DNA from: a virus
Virus record (IMG/VR): IMGVR_UViG_3300047462_000154
Coordinates: 1 to 64,000 of that record
Reading direction: 5' to 3' (one strand)
DNA length: 64,000 nucleotides
Shown: positions 15,781 to 24,457 of the stretch, piece by piece
Layout: the number at the start of each line of letters is the position of its first letter
How positions within the stretch are numbered: position 1 is the stretch's first letter
Made by a program: the position numbers and the translations under genes
The notes under the pieces: generated by a model
The model's input: only the letters and a program-made list of their open reading frames with translations
Database searches by the model: none
What the model was told of the DNA's origin: nothing

Positions 15781-16809
15781 ATGAAAAATTATGCAAATGG
15801 TTTAGCGCAAAGAATTATTGAATCTATGGGAATTAAAGAAGTTGTTTCTGATGAGACAATTAATTCACCAGCATTTAAAAATTGGTTTAATGGTTCAAAA
15901 GTTGTTGATTCAAATGGAAAACCAATGCCAGTATATCATGGAACTGGCAGACCAGACAGAGTTGGAACAAGATTTAGAAAATCTCGCGCTACTGCTGGTC
16001 CAATGTCTTATTTCTCCGAAAATCCAGAAGTATCTTCTGGATATGCATCAAGTAAACCAGATACCAGTCATGAAGTTGAAAATTATGCAGATTGGTTCAT
16101 GGTTAAAATTGGAAGAACAAAAGTAAACATTATTCAAGCATGGTATTTGTTACCGGAACAAGAAAAAATTCGTATGGCAAAACTTGCTCCAAAAGTTTGT
16201 GAAAACGATGATGGACAAGGCGATATTATTTTTGATGAAAATAATAAACGCGGTAATGGTGGATATTATCCAGAAAGATATCGAGGAAATGTTTTACAAG
16301 CATTGTTTGAAGCTTGGGTTGCTGCTGGTCCATTATTTAATGAAGAAGAAAGATTTTTAGATGTTTTAAAATTAGCTGGAATGACAACACCAGTAATATT
16401 TGAACATCCTAATGTAACATATCCATTTGTTTATCAAGTATTTTTATCAATAAAACATCCACTAGATACTTCAAATATTCCAAAAGATGTTATTGAATCT
16501 TTACAGAAAATTGGAAAAAGAATTAAAACAAATTCAAATTCAAGTTCATATTATGATACTTGGAATAAAAAAAATAAAAATGCCGCTGAATGGCTACATG
16601 ATTTGATGAATGATGGTCATCCATTTACAGTCGTTCCTGATTGGGTAACCAAAACATTAAAAGCCTATGGTTATGACGGAATTAAAGATATTGGTGGAAA
16701 AATGTCTGGAGAAAACCATACGGTTTGGATACCGTTTGAAGAAAATCAAGTTAAATCGGCAATATCAAATAAAAACTTTGATGCAAATAGTAGTAATATT
16801 TTGAAATAG
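15781..16809 (+). CDS. ART-PolyVal-type ADP-ribosyltransferase-like protein
   Basis: The 342-residue protein begins MKNYANGLAQRIIESMG. After residue 30 it has the ART-PolyVal arrangement: FKNWFNGSKVVDSNGKPMPV leading into YHGTG, then MSYFSENPEVSSGYAS, and a terminal strand with KSAISN. This family occurs in polyvalent phage proteins injected with DNA. The start is ATG 15781, just after the terminator; the longer frame upstream runs through the terminator and is unlikely. The target is unknown. Confidence 0.7.
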   Translation: MKNYANGLAQRIIESMGIKEVVSDETINSPAFKNWFNGSKVVDSNGKPMPVYHGTGRPDRVGTRFRKSRATAGPMSYFSENPEVSSGYASSKPDTSHEVENYADWFMVKIGRTKVNIIQAWYLLPEQEKIRMAKLAPKVCENDDGQGDIIFDENNKRGNGGYYPERYRGNVLQALFEAWVAAGPLFNEEERFLDVLKLAGMTTPVIFEHPNVTYPFVYQVFLSIKHPLDTSNIPKDVIESLQKIGKRIKTNSNSSSYYDTWNKKNKNAAEWLHDLMNDGHPFTVVPDWVTKTLKAYGYDGIKDIGGKMSGENHTVWIPFEENQVKSAISNKNFDANSSNILK

Positions 16810-16885
16810 TGGAGGCTTGTAACGGAATCGAACCGTTCTAATTTTGCTTTGCAGGCAAACGTATAGCCAATCTAACCACCAAGCC
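16810..16885 (-). tRNA. tRNA-Cys (GCA), copy 1
   Basis: The anticodon stem TTTGC/GCAAA closes loop CTGCAAA (anticodon GCA). The T arm is AACGG/CCGTT, and the 3' end is TCCA, with the U73 typical of tRNA-Cys and an encoded CCA. The acceptor GGCTTGG/ACAAGCC has one mismatch at its inner end. Confidence 0.88.
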
Positions 16886-16899
16886 AGATAAATTTTAAT

Positions 16900-16970
16900 T
16901 GGCGCGGATGGAATCGAACCACCGTAATTCTGTATTGCAAACAGACCCCTAGCCCCTCGGAACACGCGCC
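16900..16970 (-). tRNA. tRNA-Cys-like (GCA), copy 2
   Basis: The anticodon stem TCTGT/ACAGA closes loop TTGCAAT (anticodon GCA). The T arm is GGTGG/CCATC and the acceptor is GGCGCG/CGCGCC. The D arm is irregular, the discriminator is A rather than U, and no CCA is encoded. It may be degenerate or a differently charged variant. Confidence 0.65.
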
Positions 16971-17074
16971 ATCAATAAACATATCATAACCATTACCAAT
17001 CATCATGTCAATATCTGATAGTGTCTCATTTTGAATTACCCAATATCTAATAAATAAAAACAAAAAGGCTAATC

Positions 17075-17521
17075 ATGCGGAATACATCAAAGGGAAAATT
17101 TACTCCAAAAAATCCACAAAAATACATTGGAACAAACATTAATAAAATAATTTATAGAAGTTCTTGGGAACTATCTTTAATGCAAGCCTGTGATACGCAT
17201 CCATATATTTTACAATGGGCATCAGAAGCCATTAAAATACCTTACAAACATCCAATAACTGGAAAATATACAATGTATGTTCCAGATTTTTTAATTGTTT
17301 ATGCTGATAAAAAATTAGTCCAACATTGTGAAATGATTGAAGTGAAACCAGAAAAAGAAGTTTTTGCTTCTGGTTATATTCCAAAAACTCAAAATGAAAA
17401 AATAGTACAGGCTATTAATTTTGCCAAATTTGCCGCTGCCACTTTATTTTGTAAAAAAAGAGGCTGGCATTTCAGAGTGATGACAGAAAGAAATCTTTTT
17501 GCATATTCAAAAAAAATGTGA
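17075..17521 (+). CDS. 4: Head-completion protein of the T4 gp4 type (TnsA-like nuclease fold)
   Basis: The 148-residue protein matches the pattern I know for T4-like gp4: KGKFTPKNPQKYIGTNINKI, then YRSSWELSLM, then VPDFLI and EMIEVKPEKE. The Glu, Asp and E-x-K give a PD-(D/E)xK-type active site as in TnsA. In T4 gp4 is needed to finish DNA-filled heads. Length and motif order fit the family. It is a single plus-strand gene next to the tRNA-Cys pair. Confidence 0.7.
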   Translation: MRNTSKGKFTPKNPQKYIGTNINKIIYRSSWELSLMQACDTHPYILQWASEAIKIPYKHPITGKYTMYVPDFLIVYADKKLVQHCEMIEVKPEKEVFASGYIPKTQNEKIVQAINFAKFAAATLFCKKRGWHFRVMTERNLFAYSKKM

Positions 17522-17523
17522 AT

Positions 17524-17687
17524 TTATTTGGAATTGTATTCCGATGCTTTTTGAAGTTCTGATTTTTGTAAATTATCAACATCGCGAACAGCAACAGCAA
17601 GAGTTGCATTTGTCAAATCTCGACATATTGAATTATTTCTGGTTTTCTTGGGTCACGAGCGAATTGGATTCTGTCTTTAAAAGTTAA
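17524..17687 (-). pseudogene. Remnant of a broken minus-strand gene
   Basis: Two minus-strand frames read FKDRIQFARDPRKPEIIQYV and then NATLAVAVRDVDNLQKSEL, ending with TAA at 17524-17526. They would join into one short protein with a frameshift near 17620, but no good start codon is seen. No family is identified. The call rests only on the protein-like character of both frames. Confidence 0.25.
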
Positions 17688-17694
17688 CGAAAAA

Positions 17695-18593
17695 ATGGCA
17701 AAACAAAAAGGAGAAAAAACAGTAAAAGAAAAGAAAAAAGAATTACTTTCTTTTTCTATTACGAAACGCCCTCCAAAAAATACTGAGTTTGGAAAATTAA
17801 TAAGTAGATATATTGATAAATCTGGAAGTTGCTACGATGCGAAATTTACAAAAAAAATTAGAGATAGATTTCCTCACTGGTTTCCAGATATTATTACAAA
17901 AAATAATAAAGAAAAATTATTATTATTGCCTTTAAATTCCAAAAAACCACAAAAACAAAATAATTTAACAAGTTATACAAGCCAAAATAGTAATTCTTAT
18001 GATGAAAAATTTACAAAACAGCTTAGAAATAGATTTCCTCATTGGTTTCCAGATATTGTTGCAAAAAATAATAAAGAAAAATTATTATCTTTTTCATTAA
18101 CTTCTAAAAGACCAAATGGTCTTTTGGGTAATCGCGTTTATCAGCTTATATTTGTAAAACTAGCTCATCTTATGATGAAAATTTTTCACAAGAAATAAGA
18201 AATAAATATCCACATTGGTTTCGTGATATTAATGTGAAAAATAAAAAAAAAGAATTAATGTGTTTTCCATTAAATTCCAAAAGACCTCACGTAAACACGC
18301 CATTTGGTAAATCTTTAATTACGTATACAAAAAAATCCAGTTCATCTTATGATGAAGCTTTTTCACAAGAAATAAGAAATAAATATCCCCATTGGTTTCA
18401 GGATATTAATGTGCAAAATAAAAAACAAGAATTGTTACTTTTTCCATTAAATTCTAAAAGACCAAAGAAAAACACATCTCTCGGTAACGCTTTGGCTGAT
18501 TATATAAAAAAAGGTGGTCCGTGTTATGATGAAAATTTTTCACAAGAAATAAGAAATAAATTTCCTAATTGGTTTAAGATATTAATTTCATAA
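17695..18593 (+). pseudogene. Tandem-repeat protein gene split by a frameshift
   Basis: The product consists of about five copies of a unit of roughly 50 residues. Each contains a KELLxFPLNSKRP-like segment and then SYDExFxxxIRNxFPHWFxDI. The first part (17695-18198) loses its frame near 18125-18135, in the sequence CTTTTGGGTAATCG. The repeat pattern continues in another frame (YICKTSSSYDENFSQEIRNK) and joins the second part, which ends at 18593. One added base would restore a protein of about 298 residues. Function unknown; the 3' end overlaps the RyR-domain gene. Confidence 0.6.
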
Positions 18594-19179
18594 TTTTTGA
18601 TAGTTTGTCTTTTGAAATAATAGCATATCCTTGTTGATTTAAAAAATCAACAACCTTTTGTGGTAAATTATTTTTTGGCTGTTTCATTTTATCTGGTAAT
18701 TGTTCCCAAGGCAATAAAAGTGGATTTGTTTTTTTATTAGTCGAAAAAGTGATACCATAACTCCAGCCAGCATTTGTTCTATCTTTTAACCAATCACTAT
18801 GTTCTTGTTTTGCTAATTCCAATCCAAGACTTTCGAAACCTTTTGGGTCTAATTTAGCAACGTTATTTAAAACTAATTGTGTTTCATTTGTTTCAACATC
18901 AAAATCTAAATCTTTATGTTTATCAGCAAAACACGTAACGATTTTTGCAATTTCTTTTGAAGTCAAATCTCTTGATAATGGAACAAGATATTCAATGGAT
19001 TTATCTTCTTTTACTCTTTTAACCATGCGAATATCATGTGGTGTTCCGCTATCATTATAAATTTGAAGAGTTGTTGCCACGCCAGGAGGCGCTTCATTAA
19101 TAACAATTTCTACCCATGATTTTACAATTTCATTTGGCAATTCTTCTTTAACTCTCAATAAAATATATTTTGAAATCAT
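18574..19179 (-). CDS. RyR-domain protein
   Basis: Residues 130-172 of this 201-residue protein read HSDWLKDRTNAGWSYGITF ... NPLLLPWEQLPDKMK, matching the RyR repeat (H-x-x-W, GWxYG, HPxLxPW/YxxLP). Prokaryotic RyR domains are thought to bind nucleotides or related small molecules. The first 120 residues have no recognised motif. It is coupled to the holin-like gene by an ATGA overlap. Confidence 0.6.
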   Translation of the reverse strand: MISKYILLRVKEELPNEIVKSWVEIVINEAPPGVATTLQIYNDSGTPHDIRMVKRVKEDKSIEYLVPLSRDLTSKEIAKIVTCFADKHKDLDFDVETNETQLVLNNVAKLDPKGFESLGLELAKQEHSDWLKDRTNAGWSYGITFSTNKKTNPLLLPWEQLPDKMKQPKNNLPQKVVDFLNQQGYAIISKDKLSKIMKLIS

Positions 19180-19568
19180 TTGGTATTACTCTGTTCTTTG
19201 GCTGCTTCTTTTGCTTGGTCTTGATTTAATGGTGGTAATTGTGGTGTACCACTTTTCCAACTTGCAATACCAAGTACAGCCATAAACACCAGATATAGCA
19301 TACCATTTGCACCAAGAGTTAATGGTTGCCATTCAAGATGTTGTTGTTGAATTTGTAATGCTGACGTTATAAAAACAACTTCTGCATTTGGATTTGCACT
19401 TAATTTTAATGCTTCTTGTGTAATAATATCTAAAGAAATTGGTTTATGAAATGCTTCATATACAGAAGGGGCAATTATAAAATCAAAAACAACAAGCATG
19501 ACAAAAACAATTGCACATAATTCTCGCCATTTATTGTAAAATAAATTTGCAGCCATTTTGAAATTCAT
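19176..19568 (-). CDS. Putative holin
   Basis: The 130-residue protein has two hydrophobic segments, ELCAIVFVMLVVFDFIIAP (about 16-34) and GANGMLYLVFMAVLGIASW (about 83-101), a short N-terminal amphipathic start and a polar, charged tail. The layout and the WREL motif resemble phage holins, which open the inner membrane at lysis. No endolysin gene is seen in this window. It overlaps both neighbours by four bases. Confidence 0.55.
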   Translation of the reverse strand: MNFKMAANLFYNKWRELCAIVFVMLVVFDFIIAPSVYEAFHKPISLDIITQEALKLSANPNAEVVFITSALQIQQQHLEWQPLTLGANGMLYLVFMAVLGIASWKSGTPQLPPLNQDQAKEAAKEQSNTK

Positions 19569-20284
19569 ACTTTAACCTCAATTACATGTTTTCCCACATC
19601 ACAACTTTCTAAAGCAATTGCAAAACACGCAAGATTATTTGTTTTAGATGTTGCCATTTTTGCATAACCAGGAACATCAGAAGTACATAAATGAGACCCT
19701 TTATTTACAGGTCCAATAACTTTACAGGGCACTTTACCTTTGAGCGCAATATAAGGATGGGTTTCATCTGAACCAACCATAACATTCATTTTATAAGCTG
19801 GTTCTGTTGAAACAATACCAGCAACATTAGTTTGTTCTGCAAATTGGTTTAGGGTGACTTCATTTGCGCCACCAACAACCAAAACAGTACCAGGAGTATA
19901 ATAATCATCAGCATGATATCTTTCGGCAATATCAGCCGCATACAAAGCGCTGGAAGCCTGTCCAGAAATAACTGGTGCTGTAAGTGTTCCGGCTACTTGT
20001 AAATTTCCTGAAACATATAAATTTCCAGTTATGGACCCACCAGTATTTGGTAAATAATAATTATTCACATCTGCCGTAATTTGAGCAGCAGTAACCAATG
20101 GAGACCATACTAAATCATTGCTTGAATTTGGAACATAAGCTTCAATTGATGATGTTGAATCGTTATATCTTAAACCACCAGGAGTGGTTTGTGCTGTATT
20201 ATCTGATGAATATGGAACAACCAAATTGTCGCCCAAAACAACAAGAATGCCGCCGGAATTTCTTACATCTAAAACTTTCGCCAT
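19565..20284 (-). CDS. Tail-fibre-like virion protein
   Basis: The 239-residue protein begins MAKVLDVRNSGGILVVLGDN and is rich in G, S, T and N. GGSITGNLYVSGNLQVAGTL forms a typical fibre repeat. The C-terminal 110 residues (DIAERYHADDYYTPGTVLVV onwards) match a conserved phage fibre or appendage end. AAGGGAAG precedes the ATG. It is the first gene of the unit with the holin-like and RyR genes. Confidence 0.6.
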   Translation of the reverse strand: MAKVLDVRNSGGILVVLGDNLVVPYSSDNTAQTTPGGLRYNDSTSSIEAYVPNSSNDLVWSPLVTAAQITADVNNYYLPNTGGSITGNLYVSGNLQVAGTLTAPVISGQASSALYAADIAERYHADDYYTPGTVLVVGGANEVTLNQFAEQTNVAGIVSTEPAYKMNVMVGSDETHPYIALKGKVPCKVIGPVNKGSHLCTSDVPGYAKMATSKTNNLACFAIALESCDVGKHVIEVKV

Positions 20285-20320
20285 TAAATACTTCCCTTGT
20301 CGAAGTATTTATTACAAAAT

Positions 20321-20348
20321 AAAAAACCCCGCTTTCTGGCGGGGTTTT
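20321..20348 (-). terminator. Bidirectional rho-independent terminator
   Basis: CCCCGC (20327-20332) pairs with GCGGGG (20339-20344) around loop TTTCTG, flanked by A-runs on the left and T-runs on the right. It follows the NYN gene on the minus strand. Confidence 0.9.
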
Positions 20349-20371
20349 CTAGTCTAAAAGGAAATCAAATA

Positions 20372-20956
20372 TTAAGCGGCGGCTCGTCGGCTATCCAGCT
20401 TGGAAAACAAGCTATTGACTTCCTGGTTTTCAAGCGGCACCGAAATATCCACCGCCCGCCGAAAATCATCACCCATGTTGATGGAAGACTTAATCAAAGA
20501 ACATCCAACAAAGCGAGTGCCATAACGCGCCTGTGCTGCTTGCACAGCATATGCCAAATCATTGTTGCCCGAAAAAATCACGATTTTGTCAGAATGTTCG
20601 GCATGAACCATAATATCCGTCGCAATTTGCGCCGTCATATTGCCGCCAGCACGAAAGCCGCCGCCACCACGAATAATTTTTTCGTTGGTAACGGTTCGAA
20701 AACCGTTATAAACCATCCAATCAACCATCGGCTTGATAGGATTGTGCTTGTCAAATTCAGGATTTTCTTCATCCTCTTCAACAAAAAGCACGGTATAAAA
20801 CACAATGCGAGCAAGCTTTGTGTTCTTCTCAAAAAAATCACGCATTTTAGCGTAATCAATTTGAATGCCAAGCTGGCGACTCGAATGAAAAATCGAAGAA
20901 CCATCAATAAGTACAGTTGTCGTTTCGTCTTGATGCAAATTAAAATGATTTTGCAT
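20372..20956 (-). CDS. NYN-domain (LabA/PIN-like) predicted RNase
   Basis: The 194-residue protein carries an NYN domain: TTVLIDGSSIFHSSRQLGI at the start, NMTAQIATDIMVHAEHSDKI in the middle, and VIFSGNNDLAYAVQAA after it. These supply the conserved acidic residues of this PIN-like metal-dependent nuclease fold, usually an RNase. I chose ATG 20956 because GGAG lies seven bases upstream. The gene is noticeably richer in G+C than its neighbours, suggesting recent transfer. A strong terminator follows and a promoter precedes it. Confidence 0.7.
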   Translation of the reverse strand: MQNHFNLHQDETTTVLIDGSSIFHSSRQLGIQIDYAKMRDFFEKNTKLARIVFYTVLFVEEDEENPEFDKHNPIKPMVDWMVYNGFRTVTNEKIIRGGGGFRAGGNMTAQIATDIMVHAEHSDKIVIFSGNNDLAYAVQAAQARYGTRFVGCSLIKSSINMGDDFRRAVDISVPLENQEVNSLFSKLDSRRAAA

Positions 20957-21001
20957 AAAATTCTCCAAAAAAATGTGCCATCGCTACTTGCGAATGAACT
21001 A

Positions 21002-21029
21002 AAATTAGCATAAGAATTAGTTTTGTCAA
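21002..21029 (-). promoter_or_regulatory. Putative promoter of the NYN gene
   Basis: On the minus strand TTGACA (21024-21029) is followed after 16 bases by TAATTT (21002-21007). The leader of about 40 bases carries GGAG before the ATG. Confidence 0.65.
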
Positions 21030-21052
21030 CTGTTTTTATCCAAAGGTTTAAA

Positions 21053-21424
21053 ATGAATTTCAATGATGTGTTAAATGTGGTGATTGATGATGGCATTAAT
21101 GCCGCATTACAAAGCTATTCCAAACCATATCAATCACTTAAACGTGAAGGTTCAATTTTTGGATTTAATGAATGCAGAGGATTAAATGCACAAAAACTGG
21201 CAGAATTATTAATATCTGCGGAAAAAACAACCAAAGACAAAATGATGAAAAACTCCCATGATTATTGGTATTGGCGATGCCGCCATGCCGAAATTGAATG
21301 GGTGTGTAATGTCATGAGTGCAGTTTTGGTATCCCATAATGAATCACCTATTGCTTCGTATTCATTACGTGGTATGATGAAGGCTGTTGAAATTTTGGGA
21401 GTAAAAGATAATGCCAGTTTTTGA
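21053..21424 (+). CDS. Hypothetical phage protein
   Basis: The start at 21053 (MNFNDVLNVVIDDGINAALQ) follows AAAGG. The 123-residue protein is mostly helical in appearance, with YWYWRCRHAEIEWVCNVM in the middle. No function is recognised. It overlaps the next gene by 14 bases. Confidence 0.55.
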   Translation: MNFNDVLNVVIDDGINAALQSYSKPYQSLKREGSIFGFNECRGLNAQKLAELLISAEKTTKDKMMKNSHDYWYWRCRHAEIEWVCNVMSAVLVSHNESPIASYSLRGMMKAVEILGVKDNASF

Positions 21425-21731
21425 AATTGAAGAAAAAAATAATGATTTGGTTATTATCGGAAAAATGGAATCTTTGCCAGATAATCGTGAAGTTTTTGTT
21501 GGTAAGAAACAAGGCGATGATTCTGGTACATTGTTTATTCGTTTTGTCAATGAAGACGGAGATAAAACGTTTTTGAGATTATCAGAAGAAGCTTCAAAAA
21601 TTTTACATAAACTTATTGGTATTGTTTCTTGGGATGAAAAAGATTATGAGGGCGCATGGCGCATAACTAATAAAACCATTGTTCAAAAAAATAAACCAAA
21701 ATGGAATGTGTCATATAAAGAAAGAATTTAA
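21411..21731 (+). CDS. Small hypothetical protein
   Basis: The 106-residue protein (MPVFEIEEKNNDLVIIGKME) looks like a small beta-rich domain followed by a basic tail. No family is recognised. It is translationally linked to the gene upstream. Confidence 0.5.
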   Translation: MPVFEIEEKNNDLVIIGKMESLPDNREVFVGKKQGDDSGTLFIRFVNEDGDKTFLRLSEEASKILHKLIGIVSWDEKDYEGAWRITNKTIVQKNKPKWNVSYKERI

Positions 21732-21779
21732 AATGATAAAAGTTTCTGATATGTTTCAGATTGTAATTTTTTGTCCTTA

Positions 21780-22880
21780 TTAAAATAATTTTTTAACAGA
21801 TAGAATTTGATTTGGTTCTACTCTGAATTCTCGTTCTGCATCAAAATATTCTTCATTTCCTGTCAATTTAACTTCACAGGATAATATACCTATGTTTTTG
21901 TAATCTACTGTTTTTATGTTTTCTGCAAGAGTATCTAAATTGACAATCCAAGGGTCGATTCTTAATTTATTATGCAGTAAATAATATCTATAAAGATGTA
22001 ATATATCTTTGGTTGTTTTCGGAATAAAATTCTTAATTCCAATACCTTTCATAACTTCATCATAAATGTTTTCATGTTTAATCCAAGAAAATATTTCAGG
22101 TGCTTTTAATTGACCATGAACAATCATCCAAATATCTCTGAATGCTCGTAAAATACTTTGCGCAATTACTAAACTATGAGTAAATGAAATCTTTTTTTGA
22201 TTGCCGTAATTACCAACACCAACATATTCTTCAGGTTTTGTATCTTTGAAACCATTTTTTGAAATATCATTCGCATACAAAGAAACATGATATAAATTTT
22301 CTATTTCTTCATGGTCTGGTCTATATGAATTCGGATTGTATGTATAATTTGTTTTTTTATCTATTGCATTTAAAACAGATTTGTAATTTTCAATTTTTAA
22401 AGATATGTTTTGAACAGTCTTACTAATATTTTCCAAAGCATTTAACGCATGATAAACTCTTTGATACTCAGGCTCGGATGGTTCTCCAAAATAATTTTCT
22501 AATTGCTCTTTTGATTTTTCAATAATACTAATCCATTGGACTAAATTATCATCAGTAATAATTTCTTCTAATATTTTTATATTGTGTTTAAAATATTTCA
22601 AAAACTCCAAATTATGAGTATAGATATTTCTGCAATTGTCAGCAGCTTGTTCTATTTTATCGATAAAATTTGTTAAAATATATTTTGACGGAAAAGATAA
22701 ATTTAATCTGGTCATCATCTGGTCAAAATATTTGATATCATTATCTGGATTTTTTTCGAAATACAAAAAATCAGCCATGTTATGTTTTAAAGAAACATAA
22801 TAATTTCTCAATTCTTTTTCTCTGTTTGTAAAATAAACATTTAAATTGGGAATTGTTGTAATAACTTCAAAAATTTTCAT
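21780..22880 (-). CDS. ART-like protein with a long helical N-terminal region
   Basis: The first 200 of 366 residues are helical, with no known motif. The C-terminal part has the ART order LYHVSLYANDISKNGFKDTK (near 197), then KKISFTHSLVIAQSIL, and a final AEREFRVEPNQILSVKKL. This is consistent with an H-x-E-type ADP-ribosyltransferase fold. The protein begins MKIFEVITT, similar to other ART-like genes here but without a clear leader cleavage motif. The target is unknown. Confidence 0.5.
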   Translation of the reverse strand: MKIFEVITTIPNLNVYFTNREKELRNYYVSLKHNMADFLYFEKNPDNDIKYFDQMMTRLNLSFPSKYILTNFIDKIEQAADNCRNIYTHNLEFLKYFKHNIKILEEIITDDNLVQWISIIEKSKEQLENYFGEPSEPEYQRVYHALNALENISKTVQNISLKIENYKSVLNAIDKKTNYTYNPNSYRPDHEEIENLYHVSLYANDISKNGFKDTKPEEYVGVGNYGNQKKISFTHSLVIAQSILRAFRDIWMIVHGQLKAPEIFSWIKHENIYDEVMKGIGIKNFIPKTTKDILHLYRYYLLHNKLRIDPWIVNLDTLAENIKTVDYKNIGILSCEVKLTGNEEYFDAEREFRVEPNQILSVKKLF

Positions 22881-22888
22881 AAAGATAT

Positions 22889-23923
22889 TTATTTTAATTT
22901 ATTAGATATGACCTGTTGCGCAAACCAATGATGAGAATCAGGTTGCACATGCGATTTTCTTACAAATTTACCAACGCTTTTTCTAAAATCTCCATAAGAG
23001 AATGCATCAGCTAAACGAATTACATAGCCTTCCATATTATCTCTATTGGCTGGATTCCATAAAGCTTTTATTTTTTTTTCATCAAAAATTCCATCATATA
23101 AAACAGGAACAGATGTTATTCCCAAAAGAGAAAACCAATCAAGGGTGTCATCCCAACTTAAACAAATATTTTTATCATTCCAAACAGAAAATCCGTAAAA
23201 ATATGTTTCTAAATCTTGATAATGAATTGCATGTTTTGCATAAACGTTTTCCGCACATATTTTCCATCCATCTGGAATATCAGATTTAAAAGTGCTCCAG
23301 AAATTCTTTGCCCAATTTCTGCTTGGATGATTTCTTCCATCAATGCTTCTTGCATGGAAATAATCATTATAAGCATTTGAATTTTCGCCATCCATTTTAT
23401 TGGATACGATAACTCTTTTATTTTTAAAAATATCAACTGATTTTAAAACTCTATCATCTTTTTGAATACTTTCTGACCATGGCAAATTATAAGTGCGAGG
23501 ATATTTTGTATATTTTGAATATAATCCAAGCATATTTCCTTTTTCTAAAATCTTTTGAACACTTTCATCAAAGAATAATTCACCCTTTAATCTTTGACCA
23601 TTCGCAAGAATTATGTCTCCCCATTTGGTATATTCTTGGTCATCATACAAATGTTCTGGAATAACAAAATGTGTAATCCCAGCAGCACGCCTCGCATCTT
23701 CAACAGATATTTCAGTTGTTTCGCATTTGATATGACATGGTTCGCATACTGAAATGCCATTGCACAAAAAATAACCACCTAATTGATGTTGTGCCGTCCA
23801 CAAACGTCTTTCAATAATATGATGTGCGTCAATGGCAACATCAGAACAAAAAACGCACTTGTGCTCATCACGTTCAAATACGGAATTTCTGAAATCATCA
23901 CGAGATAATAATTTATGTATCAT
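22889..23923 (-). CDS. HNH endonuclease domain fused to an RNA-ligase-like nucleotidyltransferase
   Basis: Residues 1-70 form an HNH domain with paired CxxC zinc motifs: CVFC, AIDAHHIIERRLW, then NGISVCEPCHIKC. From about residue 145 an ATP-dependent ligase core follows. Motif I is SNKMDGEN, with the lysine that would be adenylylated; HARSIDG, AENVYAKHAIHY, EGYVIRL (motif IV) and KFVRKS (motif V-like) follow. The arrangement resembles Rnl2-type RNA ligases. Having a nuclease and a nick-sealing core in one chain is unusual and could serve RNA or DNA repair or host tRNA manipulation. No frameshift is seen, so the fusion appears genuine. Confidence 0.72.
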   Translation of the reverse strand: MIHKLLSRDDFRNSVFERDEHKCVFCSDVAIDAHHIIERRLWTAQHQLGGYFLCNGISVCEPCHIKCETTEISVEDARRAAGITHFVIPEHLYDDQEYTKWGDIILANGQRLKGELFFDESVQKILEKGNMLGLYSKYTKYPRTYNLPWSESIQKDDRVLKSVDIFKNKRVIVSNKMDGENSNAYNDYFHARSIDGRNHPSRNWAKNFWSTFKSDIPDGWKICAENVYAKHAIHYQDLETYFYGFSVWNDKNICLSWDDTLDWFSLLGITSVPVLYDGIFDEKKIKALWNPANRDNMEGYVIRLADAFSYGDFRKSVGKFVRKSHVQPDSHHWFAQQVISNKLK

Positions 23924-23938
23924 AAATCATGTATTAAG

Positions 23939-24175
23939 TTATTTTTTAATGGCGTCAACTAAAATTTTTGCATAAAATTTAACGAAAGAAACAAAATATT
24001 TGCATACAAAAATAATTACATACAAAAGCCAAAATACCAATGTAATTGGAAAAAACAAACATTCGGCACCAATATGCTTTAAACGGTCGTTATCACAACC
24101 AAATTCAAAAGAAACTCTTATAAATAAATAAAAAAGCAAAAGCACAAGCAAAATAAGAAATAACATACTCAACAA
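23939..24175 (-). CDS. Small membrane protein with two hydrophobic segments
   Basis: The 78-residue protein has hydrophobic stretches at about 3-21 (SMLFLILLVLLLFYLFI) and 40-62 (FFPITLVFWLLYVIIFVC), with a basic end. No family is recognised. It follows another membrane protein gene in the same direction. Confidence 0.5.
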   Translation of the reverse strand: MLSMLFLILLVLLLFYLFIRVSFEFGCDNDRLKHIGAECLFFPITLVFWLLYVIIFVCKYFVSFVKFYAKILVDAIKK

Positions 24176-24190
24176 TAAGAATAAAGTGAT

Positions 24191-24451
24191 TCATTTTCTC
24201 TCTCTTTTCATCTTTTCAAGATTGGCTTGAATTTTCAAAAGTCTGCGCAATTTCATTTCAACCGTTAAACCGAAATTGTTTATCAGCATCACACCCCAAT
24301 AATAGGCGTTTAAAATAAAGACAGTTTCGAACATCTTTACTTTAAATTTGGATGCACCAAACCAAGCAAAAAGCAAAGCAACAGGCGGCATTACCACAAA
24401 CAAAAGTTGCAGAATTCCATCAAACACAAGCTTGAAACTAATCTTTTTCAT
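24191..24451 (-). CDS. Small membrane protein, two hydrophobic segments and basic tail
   Basis: The 86-residue protein begins MKKISFKLVFDGILQLLFVV; a second hydrophobic segment includes FETVFILNAYYWGVMLI. A strongly basic tail ends KMKRERK. It is expressed from a promoter that places the transcript start at or next to the ATG. Confidence 0.5.
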   Translation of the reverse strand: MKKISFKLVFDGILQLLFVVMPPVALLFAWFGASKFKVKMFETVFILNAYYWGVMLINNFGLTVEMKLRRLLKIQANLEKMKRERK

Positions 24452-24457
24452 AAATTA

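Noticed and set aside
16872-17063. Minus-strand frame across the second tRNA-Cys
   Set aside because: Most of its length is the tRNA itself; the short part outside has no motif. It is probably an accidental open frame.
21733-21783. Tiny frame starting MIKVSDMFQ
   Set aside because: Only 16 residues; the start resembles the leader motif but there is no mature part and it runs into the convergent gene. Too weak to call.
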